From the NCBI RefSeq assembly GCF_000375545.1, contig NZ_AQXF01000004.1, positions 477,692 through 541,691 on the forward strand: a DNA stretch of 64,000 nucleotides. The letters are read 5' to 3'. Within the stretch, counting starts at the first letter, position 1; the number at the start of each line of letters is the position of its first letter. A program made the position numbers and the translations under genes. This DNA comes from Kordiimonas gwangyangensis DSM 19435 = JCM 12864 (GTDB taxonomy: Bacteria > Pseudomonadota > Alphaproteobacteria > Sphingomonadales > Kordiimonadaceae). Below the pieces are notes generated by a model. The model did not search any database, had not been told where the DNA came from, and worked only from the letters and a program-made list of their open reading frames with translations. Below are positions 38,501-51,327 of this stretch, one piece after another.

Positions 38501-39616
38501 ATGAGCGTACGCCCCTGGAGAGATATTATCAGACGCAAGTCCCGCCAGATCATGGTGGGGAATGTGCCCGTTGGCGGTGATGCACCTATTTCGGTGCAGA
38601 CCATGACCAACACGCTGACCTCTGACGCGAAGGCGACCCTCGCTCAAATCCATGCCGCCAAGGATGCCGGCGCAGACCTTGTGCGTGTGTCGTGCCCAGA
38701 TGAAGCGTCCACAGCTGCGATGCCTGAAATTTGCCGGGAAGCTGGCCTGCCGATTATCGCGGACATCCACTTCCACTATAAGCGTGCGCTTGAAGCCGCC
38801 GATGCGGGTGCCGCGTGCCTGCGGATCAACCCAGGTAATATCGGTTCGGCTGACCGTGTGCGCGAAGTTGTGCGCGCGGCCAAAGCCAACGGCTGTTCGA
38901 TGCGCATTGGTGTGAACGGTGGCTCGCTTGAGAAACACCTTCTCGAGAAATACGGTGAGCCTTGCCCGGAAGCGCTCGTGGAAAGTGCGCTCGAGCATGC
39001 CCGCATCCTTGAAGACAATGATTTCTTCAATTTCAAAATCAGCGTGAAAGCGTCTGACCTGTTCCTTGCGGTTGCGGCCTATCAAGGCCTTGCTGACGCG
39101 TGTGACTATCCGCTCCACCTTGGCATCACCGAAGCGGGTGGCTTGCGTGGAGGTACGGTCAAATCATCGATTGGTATCGGCTCGCTCCTGTGGGCGGGTA
39201 TTGGTGATACCATCCGTGTCTCGCTGTCGGCCGATCCGGTTGAGGAAGTCAAAGTGGGCTACGAGATGCTCAAGTCGCTCGGGCTTCGCCACCGGGGCGT
39301 TCGCATCGTCTCCTGCCCATCCTGTGCGCGGCAGGCTTTCCCGGTGATCAAAACCGTTGAAGTGCTTGAGGAACGTCTCGCGCATATCCATACGCCGCTC
39401 AGCCTGTCGATTATTGGCTGCGTTGTGAACGGACCGGGTGAAGCGCGGGAAACCGACATTGGCCTTACGGGCGGCGGGCAGGGGAACCATATGGTCTACC
39501 TCTCCGGCGTGACCGACCATAAAATCACCGACGACAAACTTGTCGACCATATCGTTTCGCTTGTGGAACAAAAAGCCGCTGAGATTGAAGCTGCGGCTGC
39601 CAACCAAGCGCATTAG
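38501..39616 (+). CDS. ispG: 4-hydroxy-3-methylbut-2-enyl diphosphate synthase
   Basis: An iron-sulfur enzyme of the MEP isoprenoid pathway that converts MEcPP to HMBPP with flavodoxin or ferredoxin as donor. It has 371 residues from the ATG at 38501 (AAAGG about ten bases upstream; a GTG at 38480 is also in frame). The barrel starts [20 protein letters not shown]. The cluster ligands are in [12 protein letters not shown] and [10 protein letters not shown] near the C-terminus. The short, uninterrupted form is the usual proteobacterial type. A possible -10 (TATAAC, 38457-38462) lies upstream. Confidence 0.96.
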   Translation: MSVRPWRDIIRRKSRQIMVGNVPVGGDAPISVQTMTNTLTSDAKATLAQIHAAKDAGADLVRVSCPDEASTAAMPEICREAGLPIIADIHFHYKRALEAADAGAACLRINPGNIGSADRVREVVRAAKANGCSMRIGVNGGSLEKHLLEKYGEPCPEALVESALEHARILEDNDFFNFKISVKASDLFLAVAAYQGLADACDYPLHLGITEAGGLRGGTVKSSIGIGSLLWAGIGDTIRVSLSADPVEEVKVGYEMLKSLGLRHRGVRIVSCPSCARQAFPVIKTVEVLEERLAHIHTPLSLSIIGCVVNGPGEARETDIGLTGGGQGNHMVYLSGVTDHKITDDKLVDHIVSLVEQKAAEIEAAAANQAH

Positions 39617-39637
39617 CTACTAAAAAAGGAATTTCCC

Positions 39638-40876
39638 GTGTCCAAACTGCAACCAGCGCGGGGCACGCGCGATATCTATGGCGATGAGGCCCGCCGCATG
39701 AATGCGGTGGTTGAAACCTTCCGCACCATTGCGGGCTCCTACGGCTTCGAGGACCTCGCGACGCCTATTTTCGAGTTTACCGAAGTGTTCAAACGCCCGC
39801 TCGGTGAAGCGTCTGACGTTGTCTCGAAAGAGATGTATACCTTCGAGGACCGTGGCGGCGAGGAAGTCACCTTGCGCCCGGAATTTACCGCCGGCGTCTG
39901 CCGCGCTTTCATCTCGAACGGTATGCAACAGAACCTGCCGTGCCGCCTCATGAGCCATGGCCCGGTGTTCCGCTATGAGCGGCCGCAAAAAGGCCGATAC
40001 CGTCAGTTCCACCAGATCAACGCAGAACTGCTCGGCCCCGATGCACCGGAATTTGACGTCGAGATGATCGCACTAGCGTGGCGGCTGCTCGTCAAGCTTG
40101 GCCTTGGCGACAAGGTGGTGCTGAACCTGAACACGCTCGGTGATGTGGAAAGCCGCATGGCATACCGCGACGCGCTTGTTGCCTATTTCAGCGCGCACAA
40201 GGGTCAGCTCTCGGAAGACAGCGTGCGCAGGCTTGAGACCAACCCGCTGCGTATCCTTGACAGCAAGGACGAGGGGGATAAGGCGCTCGTGGCAAACGCA
40301 CCGATGATGTCCGAGTTCCTGAACGATCACTCGCGTGAGTTTTTCCGTGTGGTGAAAGCTGGGCTCGAGGCCGCTGGTGTGCCGTTTGAGCATAACGAGC
40401 GCCTAGTGCGCGGCCTCGACTATTACACCCACACCGCATTTGAGTTCATTACCACCGAGCTTGGCGCGCAGGGCACTGTGCTCGCGGGCGGCCGCTATGA
40501 CGGCCTGATTGAAAAGCTGGGCGGTCCGGCGGTTGCAGGTATCGGCTGGGCAGGTGGCATTGAACGCCTTGCCATGCTTGCCGATATTCAAACTGCGCAG
40601 CCACGGCTTGCCGTTATGCTGCCGATGGGGGAAGCCGCAACGCTCAAATGTTATGCGCTCGCGGATGACCTGCGCGACACAGGTTTGACCGTAACCACTG
40701 ACCGCAGCGGCAACCTTGGCAAGCGCCTGACGCGCGCGAGCAAGGCCGGGGCCCGTTTCGCGGTTATCCTTGGTGATAACGAGCTTGAAGCTGGTGTTGT
40801 GCTGGTCAAGGACCTTGAACGTGGCACGCAAGACCAGGTTACCTTCGACGCGCTGAGCGTCGCAGTGGCGGAGTAA
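39638..40876 (+). CDS. hisS: Histidyl-tRNA synthetase
   Basis: The protein has 412 residues. Class II motifs and histidine signatures are visible: [13 protein letters not shown] at the start, motif 2 region [23 protein letters not shown] (about residues 107-129), the HisA motif [13 protein letters not shown] (about 258) and GGRYDGL. The C-terminal anticodon-binding domain covers about 325-410. The start is GTG with AAGGA seven bases upstream. It follows ispG by 21 bases and precedes prfA by five bases, so ispG-hisS-prfA-prmC may be one transcript. Confidence 0.96.
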   Translation: MSKLQPARGTRDIYGDEARRMNAVVETFRTIAGSYGFEDLATPIFEFTEVFKRPLGEASDVVSKEMYTFEDRGGEEVTLRPEFTAGVCRAFISNGMQQNLPCRLMSHGPVFRYERPQKGRYRQFHQINAELLGPDAPEFDVEMIALAWRLLVKLGLGDKVVLNLNTLGDVESRMAYRDALVAYFSAHKGQLSEDSVRRLETNPLRILDSKDEGDKALVANAPMMSEFLNDHSREFFRVVKAGLEAAGVPFEHNERLVRGLDYYTHTAFEFITTELGAQGTVLAGGRYDGLIEKLGGPAVAGIGWAGGIERLAMLADIQTAQPRLAVMLPMGEAATLKCYALADDLRDTGLTVTTDRSGNLGKRLTRASKAGARFAVILGDNELEAGVVLVKDLERGTQDQVTFDALSVAVAE

Positions 40877-40881
40877 GGCGT

Positions 40882-41967
40882 ATGGCGGGACTTTCCGAAG
40901 AAAGGCTGCAGCAGCTCCTTGACCGGTATGATTACCTTGGTCATGCGTTGGGCACGCCAGACAAGTTCTCGAATGAAGAGTTTGTCAACCTTAGCCGCGA
41001 GTACTCCGACCTTGGCCCAGTGATCGAAGCAGTGAACGAGCTCAAGTCTGCGCGGGACGAGTTTGACGACCTGAAGGAAATGATGGCGTCCGGCGAAGAC
41101 CCGGAGATGCGCGAACTGGCGGAAGAGGAGCTCTACGACCTCAAGGAACGCCTGCCGGAGATGGAACGCGCGCTCTCAATCCAGTTGCTGCCGAAAGATG
41201 CGGCGGACGAACGTTCCGCGATCCTTGAAATCCGGGCTGGTACGGGCGGTGACGAAGCTGCACTGTTCGCGGGTGACCTTTACCGCATGTACGAAAAATA
41301 CGCCGAAAGCCAGGGCTGGAAGATGGAGATGATCTCTGCTTCTCCCGCTGAGGTCGGTGGCTTCAAGGAAGTCATGGCCAACGTTTCAGGCAAAGGCGTG
41401 TTCGCGAAATTGAAGTTTGAATCCGGTGTGCACCGTGTGCAGCGTGTGCCCGTGACGGAATCTGGGGGGCGTATTCACACAAGCGCCGCGACGGTTGCCG
41501 TACTGCCGGAAGCTGAGGAGGTGGATATCGAAATCCGCGCCGAGGATATCCGCATTGATACCATGCGCTCATCCGGCTCCGGTGGTCAGCACGTGAACAC
41601 CACAGATAGTGCGGTGCGTATCACCCACTTGCCGACCGGCATTATGGTTGTGCAGTCCGAAAAGTCGCAGCACAAGAACCGCGACAAGGCGATGAAAATC
41701 CTGCGTGCACGTCTTTATGACCTCGAGCGCGAGAAAGCAGCGTCTGCACGGGCCTCAGACCGGAAGTCGCAGGTTGGCTCCGGCGACCGGTCGGAGCGTA
41801 TCCGCACCTATAACTTCCCGCAAGGCCGGGTAACGGACCACCGCATCGGGCTCACACTTCACAAACTGGACCTGATCCTTGCAGGTGACGGCCTGTCCGA
41901 GGTGGTTGACGCCCTCATCGCGGAAGATCAGGCGATGAAGCTTAGCGCTATGGAAGCTGGCTTTTGA
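40882..41967 (+). CDS. prfA: Peptide chain release factor 1
   Basis: The protein has 361 residues and ends translation at UAA and UAG. The GGQ peptide-release motif is in [20 protein letters not shown] (about residues 228-247). The PVTESGGR region and the preceding helical domain I are also as in RF1; the anticodon-like PxT tripeptide region fits RF1 rather than RF2, and the gene has no frameshift site. It is coupled by a TTGA overlap to prmC, which methylates the GGQ glutamine of this very protein. Confidence 0.96.
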   Translation: MAGLSEERLQQLLDRYDYLGHALGTPDKFSNEEFVNLSREYSDLGPVIEAVNELKSARDEFDDLKEMMASGEDPEMRELAEEELYDLKERLPEMERALSIQLLPKDAADERSAILEIRAGTGGDEAALFAGDLYRMYEKYAESQGWKMEMISASPAEVGGFKEVMANVSGKGVFAKLKFESGVHRVQRVPVTESGGRIHTSAATVAVLPEAEEVDIEIRAEDIRIDTMRSSGSGGQHVNTTDSAVRITHLPTGIMVVQSEKSQHKNRDKAMKILRARLYDLEREKAASARASDRKSQVGSGDRSERIRTYNFPQGRVTDHRIGLTLHKLDLILAGDGLSEVVDALIAEDQAMKLSAMEAGF

Positions 41968-42830
41968 CAGCTGAGCCGATCACGGCGTTCGCGCGGCTTG
42001 TGGGTATGCAGGCCGCGTTCGAAGCAACCGGCAATCCCTGTGCACGCCTTGATGCGGAAATCCTGCTGTCTCATGCTCTTGGCTGGCCCCAACTGCGCGT
42101 TTATGCCGACCGGAACCATGTGCTGAGCGCGGAGGTGCTTGCTGTGCTCGCGGGCATGCAGGCGCGTCGCCTAGCGGGTGAACCAGTGGCTTATATCACT
42201 GGCGTGCAGGAGTTCTGGGGCCTTGAGTTTAAGGTCAGCCCGGACACGCTTATCCCGCGCGCGGACACGGAAACCCTGGTCGAAGTCGCGCTTGCCGCCC
42301 TGAAGGACAAGACAGCACCGCATATTCTGGACCTTGGCACCGGTACCGGCTGTATCCTCCTCAGTGTGATGCATGACCTGCCCGGCGCGCGCGGTGTTGG
42401 CGTAGATAAAAATGACGGTGCAGTGGAGCTTGCGCGTGAGAACGCCGAGCGGCTTGGCCTCGTGTCCCGCACCAGCTTTACGACAAGCGATTGGTTCTCC
42501 GCTGTCAGCAAACCTGAAGGTGGCTTTGACGCCATTCTTTCGAACCCTCCCTATATTCCTGCGGCCGATATTGTTAGCCTTATGCCCGATGTGCGTGATT
42601 TTGAGCCCATGAGCGCGCTTGAAGGTGGCGCTGATGGGCTGGACCCATATCGCCTGATATGCGCGGAATCTGTGCATTACCTCGCAGATGACGGTTTGCT
42701 TGCGGTCGAGATTGGTATCGGTCAGGACGAGGACGTGGCAGTGCTGTTTGAGCATGCGGGGTTCAGTGGTATCGAGGCACACAAGGATTTGGCCGGTATT
42801 TCCCGCGTAATTTCCGGTAAAAAAAGATGA
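41964..42830 (+). CDS. prmC: Release factor glutamine methyltransferase
   Basis: The protein has 288 residues and methylates the GGQ glutamine of RF1 and RF2 with SAM. The helical N-terminal domain covers about 1-90, then [13 protein letters not shown] motif [12 protein letters not shown] (about 116-126) and the catalytic NPPY motif in [10 protein letters not shown] (about 191-200). The TTG start overlaps the prfA stop as TTGA, giving tight coupling with its substrate gene. No separate ribosome binding site is obvious. Confidence 0.95.
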   Translation: MTAEPITAFARLVGMQAAFEATGNPCARLDAEILLSHALGWPQLRVYADRNHVLSAEVLAVLAGMQARRLAGEPVAYITGVQEFWGLEFKVSPDTLIPRADTETLVEVALAALKDKTAPHILDLGTGTGCILLSVMHDLPGARGVGVDKNDGAVELARENAERLGLVSRTSFTTSDWFSAVSKPEGGFDAILSNPPYIPAADIVSLMPDVRDFEPMSALEGGADGLDPYRLICAESVHYLADDGLLAVEIGIGQDEDVAVLFEHAGFSGIEAHKDLAGISRVISGKKR

Positions 42831-43024
42831 AACCCTGCCGATTTGGTATTGGAATAGGTAGAAAAGCCCGTTAGGGTGACTTTAGCTCCCCATGAGGAAG
42901 ATGACGGCGAAGGCCGGTTTTTGCGGAGCTAATTCCGAAAAAGGTCGAATTTCGATGTCGGAACTGCGGCAGGCAATGTCTGCCTTTAACCATGATTTCT
43001 GATCACTGTTGGTATTGATTTCGA

Positions 43025-43786
43025 ATGAAACAAGCACAAAACGCGCGCAAACAGCGCGGACGGTCGCCAGCCCGTAAGGGCGGTGGCAAGCCAGGCGGCC
43101 AGGGTAACGCGCGGAACGAACCTAAAGTTCGCGGCAATCCGAAGCAGCTTCTTGAAAAATACAAAAACCAGGCGCGTGAGGCCAAGCAGGCCGGCGACCG
43201 CGTGATGGCTGAATATTATTATCAGTTTGCGGATCACTACCAGCGCGTCCTCAATGACATGCGCGGCCCGAACTCCTATGTTGAAAGCGATGACGACGAT
43301 TATGAAATCGACGGCAATCGTGACGGCAATCAGGAAGCGCGTGGCGAAGGTCGTGGCAATGACAACCGTGGCGAAGGCCGGGATGGTCGCGGTGAAGGCC
43401 GCGGTGAGAACCGCAGGGGCCGCAACCGTGGTGGTCGCCAGGGAGGTCGCGACAACGACGATGCTCCTGCTGACGCGAATAGTGCGCAGGAAAGCGACGG
43501 CGAAAGCAACGAGGAACGCCCACGCCGTGGTCGTGGCCGAAACCCGCGTCGCGGTGCAGAGGCGGCGGTTGATCCAGCCAAGTCCGAGCAGCCCGTCGAG
43601 GTGCATCCGGAGCTTGATCTTGACGGCACTGTTGCAGCACCTGAGGGTGGTAGCGACGATGAGAAGCCAAAGCGCCGCCGTGCAACCTCTGCCACCCCGC
43701 GCAAGCGCACACCCCGCGCCAAGAAGGATGTGGACGGTGCTGAGGCATCGGATGCCCCGTCGCCAGAGGATAACGCTGCTGCCTAA
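43025..43786 (+). CDS. DUF4167 family protein, basic and low-complexity
   Basis: The protein has 253 residues. The conserved N-terminal part covers about 1-80 and includes GNPKQLLEKYKNQAREAKQA and RVMAEYYYQFADHYQRVLND. A long disordered stretch rich in Arg, Gly, Asn and Glu follows (RGR/RGG-like repeats, about 95-185), and the tail is Lys/Arg/Pro-rich. RGG-type composition suggests RNA or nucleic acid binding, which is inference. The family typically lies downstream of prmC in alphaproteobacteria, as here. The skewed base composition makes its other reading frames open, so they should not be called. Confidence 0.88.
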   Translation: MKQAQNARKQRGRSPARKGGGKPGGQGNARNEPKVRGNPKQLLEKYKNQAREAKQAGDRVMAEYYYQFADHYQRVLNDMRGPNSYVESDDDDYEIDGNRDGNQEARGEGRGNDNRGEGRDGRGEGRGENRRGRNRGGRQGGRDNDDAPADANSAQESDGESNEERPRRGRGRNPRRGAEAAVDPAKSEQPVEVHPELDLDGTVAAPEGGSDDEKPKRRRATSATPRKRTPRAKKDVDGAEASDAPSPEDNAAA

Positions 43787-43814
43787 CGGCATGCACGTGA
43801 CAAAATGTCCTAAC

Positions 43815-43845
43815 AAAAGGTCGCTTTCAGGGCGGCCTTTTTTGT
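43815..43845 (+). terminator. Intrinsic terminator after the DUF4167 gene
   Basis: AAAAGGTCGC pairs with GCGGCCTTTT (one G-T pair), with a seven-base loop, followed by TTTG. Confidence 0.8.
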
Positions 43846-43853
43846 TGTCCGCC

Positions 43854-43885
43854 CTTGCGCCATCTGACGTTCGTCCCCACATTAT
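43854..43885 (+). promoter_or_regulatory. Possible heat-shock promoter of clpB
   Basis: CTTGCGC (43854-43860), 14 bases, then CCCCACATTAT (43875-43885), which loosely fits the sigma-32 consensus and sits about 100 bases before clpB. It is weaker than the htpG site. Confidence 0.35.
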
Positions 43886-43985
43886 TCTTGCCGGGTGTGC
43901 TTCTTTGAAGGCTTCCGGCAGTGATGAGTAAATTCAGATTGCTGCTTCATATGAAGGGCAGTCACAATCATGGGGTTGATGACAC

Positions 43986-46586
<2,601 letters not shown>

Positions 46587-46592
46587 CCAAGA

Positions 46593-46628
46593 AAGGGGTT
46601 GCGTTCATCCAGCGCAGCCCCTTACTTT
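46593..46628 (+). terminator. Terminator after clpB
   Basis: AAGGGGTTGCG (46593-46603) pairs with CGCAGCCCCTT (46613-46623, one G-T pair) around a nine-base loop; only a short, imperfect T-rich tail follows. Confidence 0.6.
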
Positions 46629-46714
46629 CTATAGGGAATTTTCACCGCTGTTCCGGATTGATACGCCTTTTGGTTGTCTTTCAACCACAGTGTGGTCCGG
46701 CCCAAAGGCCTTAG

Positions 46715-47752
46715 ATGCGACACGAACAATGCAAAAAGCTGTTCGACTTTTGGTGCGCAAACCGCGAGGCTGACACGCTGCCTGACCTCAAGGCCTTTTT
46801 CGCCGGCCCCGACTTGCAATTTAGAGAGCATGGCGTCGTCATCGTTCGAGAGAGCGGCGATATCTTCTATGATTTTTGCGGTGAGGGTGTCATGCAGGCG
46901 CTGGGCGCCGATATTCTCGGCAAATCCATGACCTTCTGCTACTCCGAAAAATTCAAGGCACTTCAGCTTGAATGTGTTGGCATTTGTTTTGACCAGCGTG
47001 TGGGTGTGGACCGCTATTCCCGCTTCTGGTTCGGCCACCGGCACAAGGATGTGGAATGGTTGCTATTGCCAGCTCTGGACAGCATTGGCGACCGCACGGT
47101 CCTGGTGGGCATGTCTGCCACCTTTGTGGAGCCGGACAGCATGGACGCGCTCGCAAAAGGATCGGATCTTATCGAGCGTATTTTTGCTCAGGATTACCTG
47201 GCAGACGGCGGTGAAGTCGATTTTGCCCCACTTAGCCGCACCAGTTGGGCCATGCTGGATGCTATGGGCGCGGAGATAACGGTGGACGGTGTGCCGGTAC
47301 CGCGTAGCAAGGTTGCGATTGGTGGTGAAGCGGCCTATGCCGCAAAAAGAACCGCGACGGCGAGTGTTCTGGCTGTTACGGCCAGTGAAAGTTTTTCCAC
47401 GCACGCGGCAAAGCTGGGTGGCCTTTATAAGTTCAGGCAGGTAGCGAGCTTCGAGGATGCGCAGGCAATCCTTGCGAAAGACAAGGTCGATGTGCTGCTC
47501 ACGGGGGAGCGTGTTCAGGGCGGGCTTGGCCTTGACCTCATCCGCGATGTGCAAAACCGGGGCGATGACACGGGCTGTGTGTTGATGCTTGAGCCGCGTG
47601 CCGGGGCTGTGGACACGGCTGTGCAAACCGAACGAGGGCTCGTTTATTGCCTCGTGAAACCGCTCGGAGATTTTGCCCTGAGAAAGGCAATCGACGACGC
47701 GGTGAAATTTGTCGAGAAACGCCAGAAGAAGCGGTTTTACGATCAGGACTGA
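46715..47752 (+). CDS. PAS_5-like sensor domain fused to a degenerate receiver domain
   Basis: The protein has 345 residues. The N-terminal half (about 1-150) matches the PAS_5 pattern: LFDFWCANREADTLPDLKAF, DIFYDFCGEG, a long helix-strand region, then VEWLLLPALDS. The C-terminal part (about 220-340) has a receiver-like fold with VDVLLTGERVQGGLGLDLIR and YCLVKPLGDFALRKAIDDA, including the conserved Lys-Pro. The position of the phosphorylated Asp is a Gly (LLTGE), so phosphorylation is unlikely. AAAGG lies seven bases before the ATG. It may be a stand-alone sensor or adaptor; no kinase is nearby. Confidence 0.65.
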   Translation: MRHEQCKKLFDFWCANREADTLPDLKAFFAGPDLQFREHGVVIVRESGDIFYDFCGEGVMQALGADILGKSMTFCYSEKFKALQLECVGICFDQRVGVDRYSRFWFGHRHKDVEWLLLPALDSIGDRTVLVGMSATFVEPDSMDALAKGSDLIERIFAQDYLADGGEVDFAPLSRTSWAMLDAMGAEITVDGVPVPRSKVAIGGEAAYAAKRTATASVLAVTASESFSTHAAKLGGLYKFRQVASFEDAQAILAKDKVDVLLTGERVQGGLGLDLIRDVQNRGDDTGCVLMLEPRAGAVDTAVQTERGLVYCLVKPLGDFALRKAIDDAVKFVEKRQKKRFYDQD

Positions 47753-47842
47753 AACGTCGAACCACCTTGCCGCAGCGGCTGGACCCTCGACGTCAACTGC
47801 ATTAAAACCCTGTAAGTATCTGTTTTGGAGGGCAGGGTGAAC

Positions 47843-49660
47843 ATGGCACCGTTACAACCGGCACAATTGCAGCCAATCATTGGAATGCTACAGCAAGGGC
47901 AAGTGGCGCAGGCGGAGCAGATGCTCCGACAGTTGACCGCCATGCATCCTGGGCACCCGGATGTCCTCCACCTTTTGGCGATGGCTGCCAAACAGAAGGG
48001 TGACGCTGAAAACGCCGAGCGTTACTTTAAGGAAAGCCTGAAAGCAGAACCGTCACAACCCGCGGTGCATGCCAATTACGCGAATTTGCTGTCTGGTCTT
48101 AATGGGCGGGAACAAGATGCAGTAGCATCCTATCGTAAAGCAGTGGAGCTGGAGCCGAATTTTGCCACCGGCTGGTACAATCTTGCGCTCATGCTGTCTG
48201 AAGTTGGTTCACTTGCGGATGCGCTGGATGCTGCGAAACGGCATGAAAAACTCACTCAAGGCAATGCCACCAATGCGGAGCTTTTTTATCTCATTCATGA
48301 CCGCGCGGGCGATAAGGCGGCTGCGCTAAATGCGTTGGAGGTCGGCCTTAAGCGCGAGCCTCAGAACCTGCGTCTATGGACCTTGAAAGCCAATCACCAC
48401 CGTGGTGAGGCGGATTTTGATCTTGCTGCGGAAGCGTATGACCGCGCGCGTGCTGGCGGTTTGAGAGATGCCGACACATACCAGAATCTGGCGGAAGCCT
48501 ATTATGAGCTCAAGCAACTCGACAAAGCCATTGCCGTCCTGAATGAAGCCGTCAGCGCTATTCCAGGGAGTGGCGAGCTCCACTATATTCGCGCGAAATT
48601 CCTGTGGGAGGCACAGACAGGGGAAGACCATCTGGCGGCGCTAAAGGCCGCAATCCCGCAACAGCCCAACAACATTGGCCTTTGGGGCGCTTATTTTGAC
48701 CTTCTCAGCCATCAGGGCCGATATGAAGATATCATGAAAGGCCTGTCGGAAGCCTATCGCTTCAATATCCGCGCGCCCCGCATGAGCCTTGCCGAGGCTG
48801 TTACCTTGTCGTCCCTTGGCCAGATGGAGGAGGCGACAGCGGTGTTTGAGCGACTTCTGGCCCATGACCCCCGACATGCTTCACCCAAGCTTGCCTTCGC
48901 CGAACATCTGATGAAGGCCGGTGACGCTGAACGTGCTGAAGGTCTCTGTGCGGAGGTTTTGGTGGACGACCCGGGTAACCAGAAAGCATGGACATTCCGC
49001 GGTACTGCCTGGCAGCTTTTGGGAGACGAGCGTGCGGATTGGCTGTTTGACTTCGACCGCATGGTCAATCCCATCGACGTGCAGGCGCCGGACGGCTACG
49101 CCAGCCGTGACGCATTTTTTATCGAGGTCCGGAAGGAGCTTGAAGCACTGCACCGCATGCAGTCTCACCCGCTTGATCAAAGCTTGCGGGGAGGTACACA
49201 GACGAACGGGTTTTTGTTCAGGCTCAAGAATCCGGTACTGAAAGCATTGCAGATGCAAATACGCCTGGCTGTTGAGAGTGTCGTCGCCACTTTCCCGGAT
49301 GAGCCTGACCATCCATTCTGGGGCCGCCGCAGCAGGGGCATCGATTTCAGCGGGGCGTGGTCGGTGTGGCTCAGGAGCCAAGGGTACCATACCAACCATT
49401 TTCATTCGCAAGGCTGGTTGAGTTCGGCGCTCTATATCGCATTACCGGAGGAAGTGCGAAGTGGCACGGGTACAGACGGCCATATCCAGTTCGGAGTGCC
49501 AACTGCCGAGATGGGACTGAACCTTCCCCCGCGTCGGATCGTAAAACCCGAGGTGGGCAAGCTGGTGCTGTTCCCCTCCTATATGTGGCATGGGACCATA
49601 CCGTTTTCGTCCGATGAACCGCGCATGACGGTGGCTTTTGACGTGGTACCTACCTCCTAA
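47843..49660 (+). CDS. TPR-repeat protein with C-terminal 2OG-Fe(II) oxygenase domain
   Basis: The protein has 605 residues from the ATG at 47843 (AGGG five bases upstream; a TTG at 47825 is also in frame). About ten tetratricopeptide repeats fill residues 10-400. The C-terminal domain (about 440-605) matches the putative 2OG-Fe(II) oxygenase family (2OG-FeII_Oxy_5): HTNHFHSQGWLSSALYI supplies likely iron ligands (His519, His521), FPSYMWHGTIPF the distal His583, and Arg594 in EPRMTVAFD could hold 2-oxoglutarate. It would hydroxylate a protein or peptide held by the repeats. It converges, with stops overlapping by four bases, on the sulfotransferase operon. Confidence 0.82.
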   Translation: MAPLQPAQLQPIIGMLQQGQVAQAEQMLRQLTAMHPGHPDVLHLLAMAAKQKGDAENAERYFKESLKAEPSQPAVHANYANLLSGLNGREQDAVASYRKAVELEPNFATGWYNLALMLSEVGSLADALDAAKRHEKLTQGNATNAELFYLIHDRAGDKAAALNALEVGLKREPQNLRLWTLKANHHRGEADFDLAAEAYDRARAGGLRDADTYQNLAEAYYELKQLDKAIAVLNEAVSAIPGSGELHYIRAKFLWEAQTGEDHLAALKAAIPQQPNNIGLWGAYFDLLSHQGRYEDIMKGLSEAYRFNIRAPRMSLAEAVTLSSLGQMEEATAVFERLLAHDPRHASPKLAFAEHLMKAGDAERAEGLCAEVLVDDPGNQKAWTFRGTAWQLLGDERADWLFDFDRMVNPIDVQAPDGYASRDAFFIEVRKELEALHRMQSHPLDQSLRGGTQTNGFLFRLKNPVLKALQMQIRLAVESVVATFPDEPDHPFWGRRSRGIDFSGAWSVWLRSQGYHTNHFHSQGWLSSALYIALPEEVRSGTGTDGHIQFGVPTAEMGLNLPPRRIVKPEVGKLVLFPSYMWHGTIPFSSDEPRMTVAFDVVPTS

Positions 49661-51327
49661 GTGAGGCCCTCTGTCTTCAGGTAGCTCGCGAGGTCCTTGA
49701 TGTGCGTGTCATAGTGCAGGTGGCGACCGCTGGACTGTGTGTATAGCGGCTTGCGGACCTGCCAGTAGCTTTCCGTTTTCACTGTGTTTTTCAAACGGTG
49801 GAATTCCAGGCAGGCGTCATTCCACTCAAGCCCGAGAAAGTCGAGAAGCTTGCCGGCCTGCGTACGCGGGTCGGCAACAAAGGCATCGTAGCTCATGGTG
49901 AAAATATCGTCTGGAAACAGGGTCTTCCAATGGCTCATCAGGCTGACCTGTTGAGCGTAAAAATGGCCCGTATCCATCAGGTCCTTTGCATAAGAAAGCG
50001 TATCCGCGAGTTCGAGAAAATAAATCGACAGGCAGTTATCGAGCGCATCCCGCGTGGTGTGCACAAAACGTGCATTGGGAAACAGCGTCTTGATAAGGCC
50101 AATATAGAGGAAGTTATCTGGCCGCTTATCGGTAATCAGCCCGCCGCCTGGGAAACGCTTGGCCAGAAGCTGAAGGTAGTGGCGTGCCATTTCTCGCATC
50201 TTGTCAGGTTTGGTGCCCCGTACTGCAGCAGGAAACGGTGCCAGTTCGCGTGTTGCGAGAGCGATAAAATACTCCAGCTCTCCGCCTGGTGTGGCATCAG
50301 GATGCGCCGCGATAACTTGTTCGGTCAGTGTGGAGCCAGAGCGAAACATGCCGCAAATGAAAACCGGTGTGGCATCACTGTAAACCGGGAGCTTATTGAA
50401 CCAGTCCTTTGAGAATTGGGTGATCAGGTCTTGTGTGAAGGTTTCACTCGCCGCCCTGTCATAAGCAGGGCCCAAGGGTTTGGCGGTTTCATTGGCCATG
50501 CGGAAATATTCAAACGCGGTGTCATAATCGCCGCGCGCGTCAGCGTCTCGCCCCAGCGCAAAATTCAGGCTGGAGCGTGCTCGCGCCTGAATACCGGAAT
50601 GGTTAGCCATCTTCTGCGCAGTGGTGCGAATGGGGCTAGTGACCTCCCCTGCATCAAGGTTGATGAGCCGTGCGACTGCAGTGGTATTATGCGGATCGAG
50701 TTCGACCACGCGGCGATAGCTTTCGCGTGCACCATCTCGGTCTGACATCTCTTCATAAAGATTGGCACGATTTAGGAGTGCGGGGACATAGTCCGCTTTA
50801 ATGTCCAGCGCTGTTGCGAGACAAGCAGCAGCGGCACCATCATCACGAAGATGGTCGCTATATATGACAGCCTTGTTGAGCCAGACCTCTTCAGGTCCAT
50901 CGATGCCGTGAGCAAGGGCTTTGTCATAATAGGCCAACGCTTCGTCGAAACGGTGTGCGGTTCGTAGCATGTAGGCGTGGTTGAAATAGCCTGTTGCATA
51001 GTCAGGCATCGCACGGTGCAGATGTTCATAGGTCTCGTGCGCTTTGTCGAATGCGCCTGCGCGGCTATATGTATCTGCGGCATCCGCCAGAAGCTGTGCA
51101 GGCGAGGGGATCAGTGGCACGAGCGCGATCATATGGTCAGCGGCCTGGGTCCAAGCGTGCGCGTCCAGATTTAGCCGAACAAGTGCACTTCGTACCTGAA
51201 CCTGTGGTGCGTCACTGCCAATGAGCTGTTCAAACAGTTTTATTGCAGTCGTACGGTCGCCAGCGTTGGCACTTGCGACCGCACGCGCATAGATATTGCG
51301 TGCTTCTTGCCCGCTTGGTTTAGCCAT
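49657..51327 (-). CDS. TPR-sulfotransferase (second gene of pair)
   Basis: The protein has 556 residues from the ATG at 51327, which overlaps the stop of the preceding sulfotransferase gene by eight bases (ATGGCTAA). N-terminal TPR repeats cover about 5-290. The Sulfotransfer_3-type domain follows, with the PAPS 5'-phosphosulfate loop FICGMFRSGSTLTEQ (GMFRSGST at 326-333) and the 3'-phosphate region FVHTTRDALDNCLSIYF. Such proteins resemble tyrosylprotein sulfotransferases and would transfer sulfate from PAPS to a protein, peptide or glycan. There is no signal peptide, so it acts in the cytoplasm. Confidence 0.85.
   Translation of the reverse strand: MAKPSGQEARNIYARAVASANAGDRTTAIKLFEQLIGSDAPQVQVRSALVRLNLDAHAWTQAADHMIALVPLIPSPAQLLADAADTYSRAGAFDKAHETYEHLHRAMPDYATGYFNHAYMLRTAHRFDEALAYYDKALAHGIDGPEEVWLNKAVIYSDHLRDDGAAAACLATALDIKADYVPALLNRANLYEEMSDRDGARESYRRVVELDPHNTTAVARLINLDAGEVTSPIRTTAQKMANHSGIQARARSSLNFALGRDADARGDYDTAFEYFRMANETAKPLGPAYDRAASETFTQDLITQFSKDWFNKLPVYSDATPVFICGMFRSGSTLTEQVIAAHPDATPGGELEYFIALATRELAPFPAAVRGTKPDKMREMARHYLQLLAKRFPGGGLITDKRPDNFLYIGLIKTLFPNARFVHTTRDALDNCLSIYFLELADTLSYAKDLMDTGHFYAQQVSLMSHWKTLFPDDIFTMSYDAFVADPRTQAGKLLDFLGLEWNDACLEFHRLKNTVKTESYWQVRKPLYTQSSGRHLHYDTHIKDLASYLKTEGLT

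Noticed and set aside
43141..43560. Repetitive Arg/Gly/Asn-coding sequence considered as a tandem repeat or CRISPR-like array
   Set aside because: The repeats are imperfect codon-level repeats inside a disordered protein region; there are no spacers.
43227..43931. Alternative frames across the DUF4167 gene
   Set aside because: They arise from the Arg/Gly-rich repeats; the 43025 frame has the conserved DUF4167 start.
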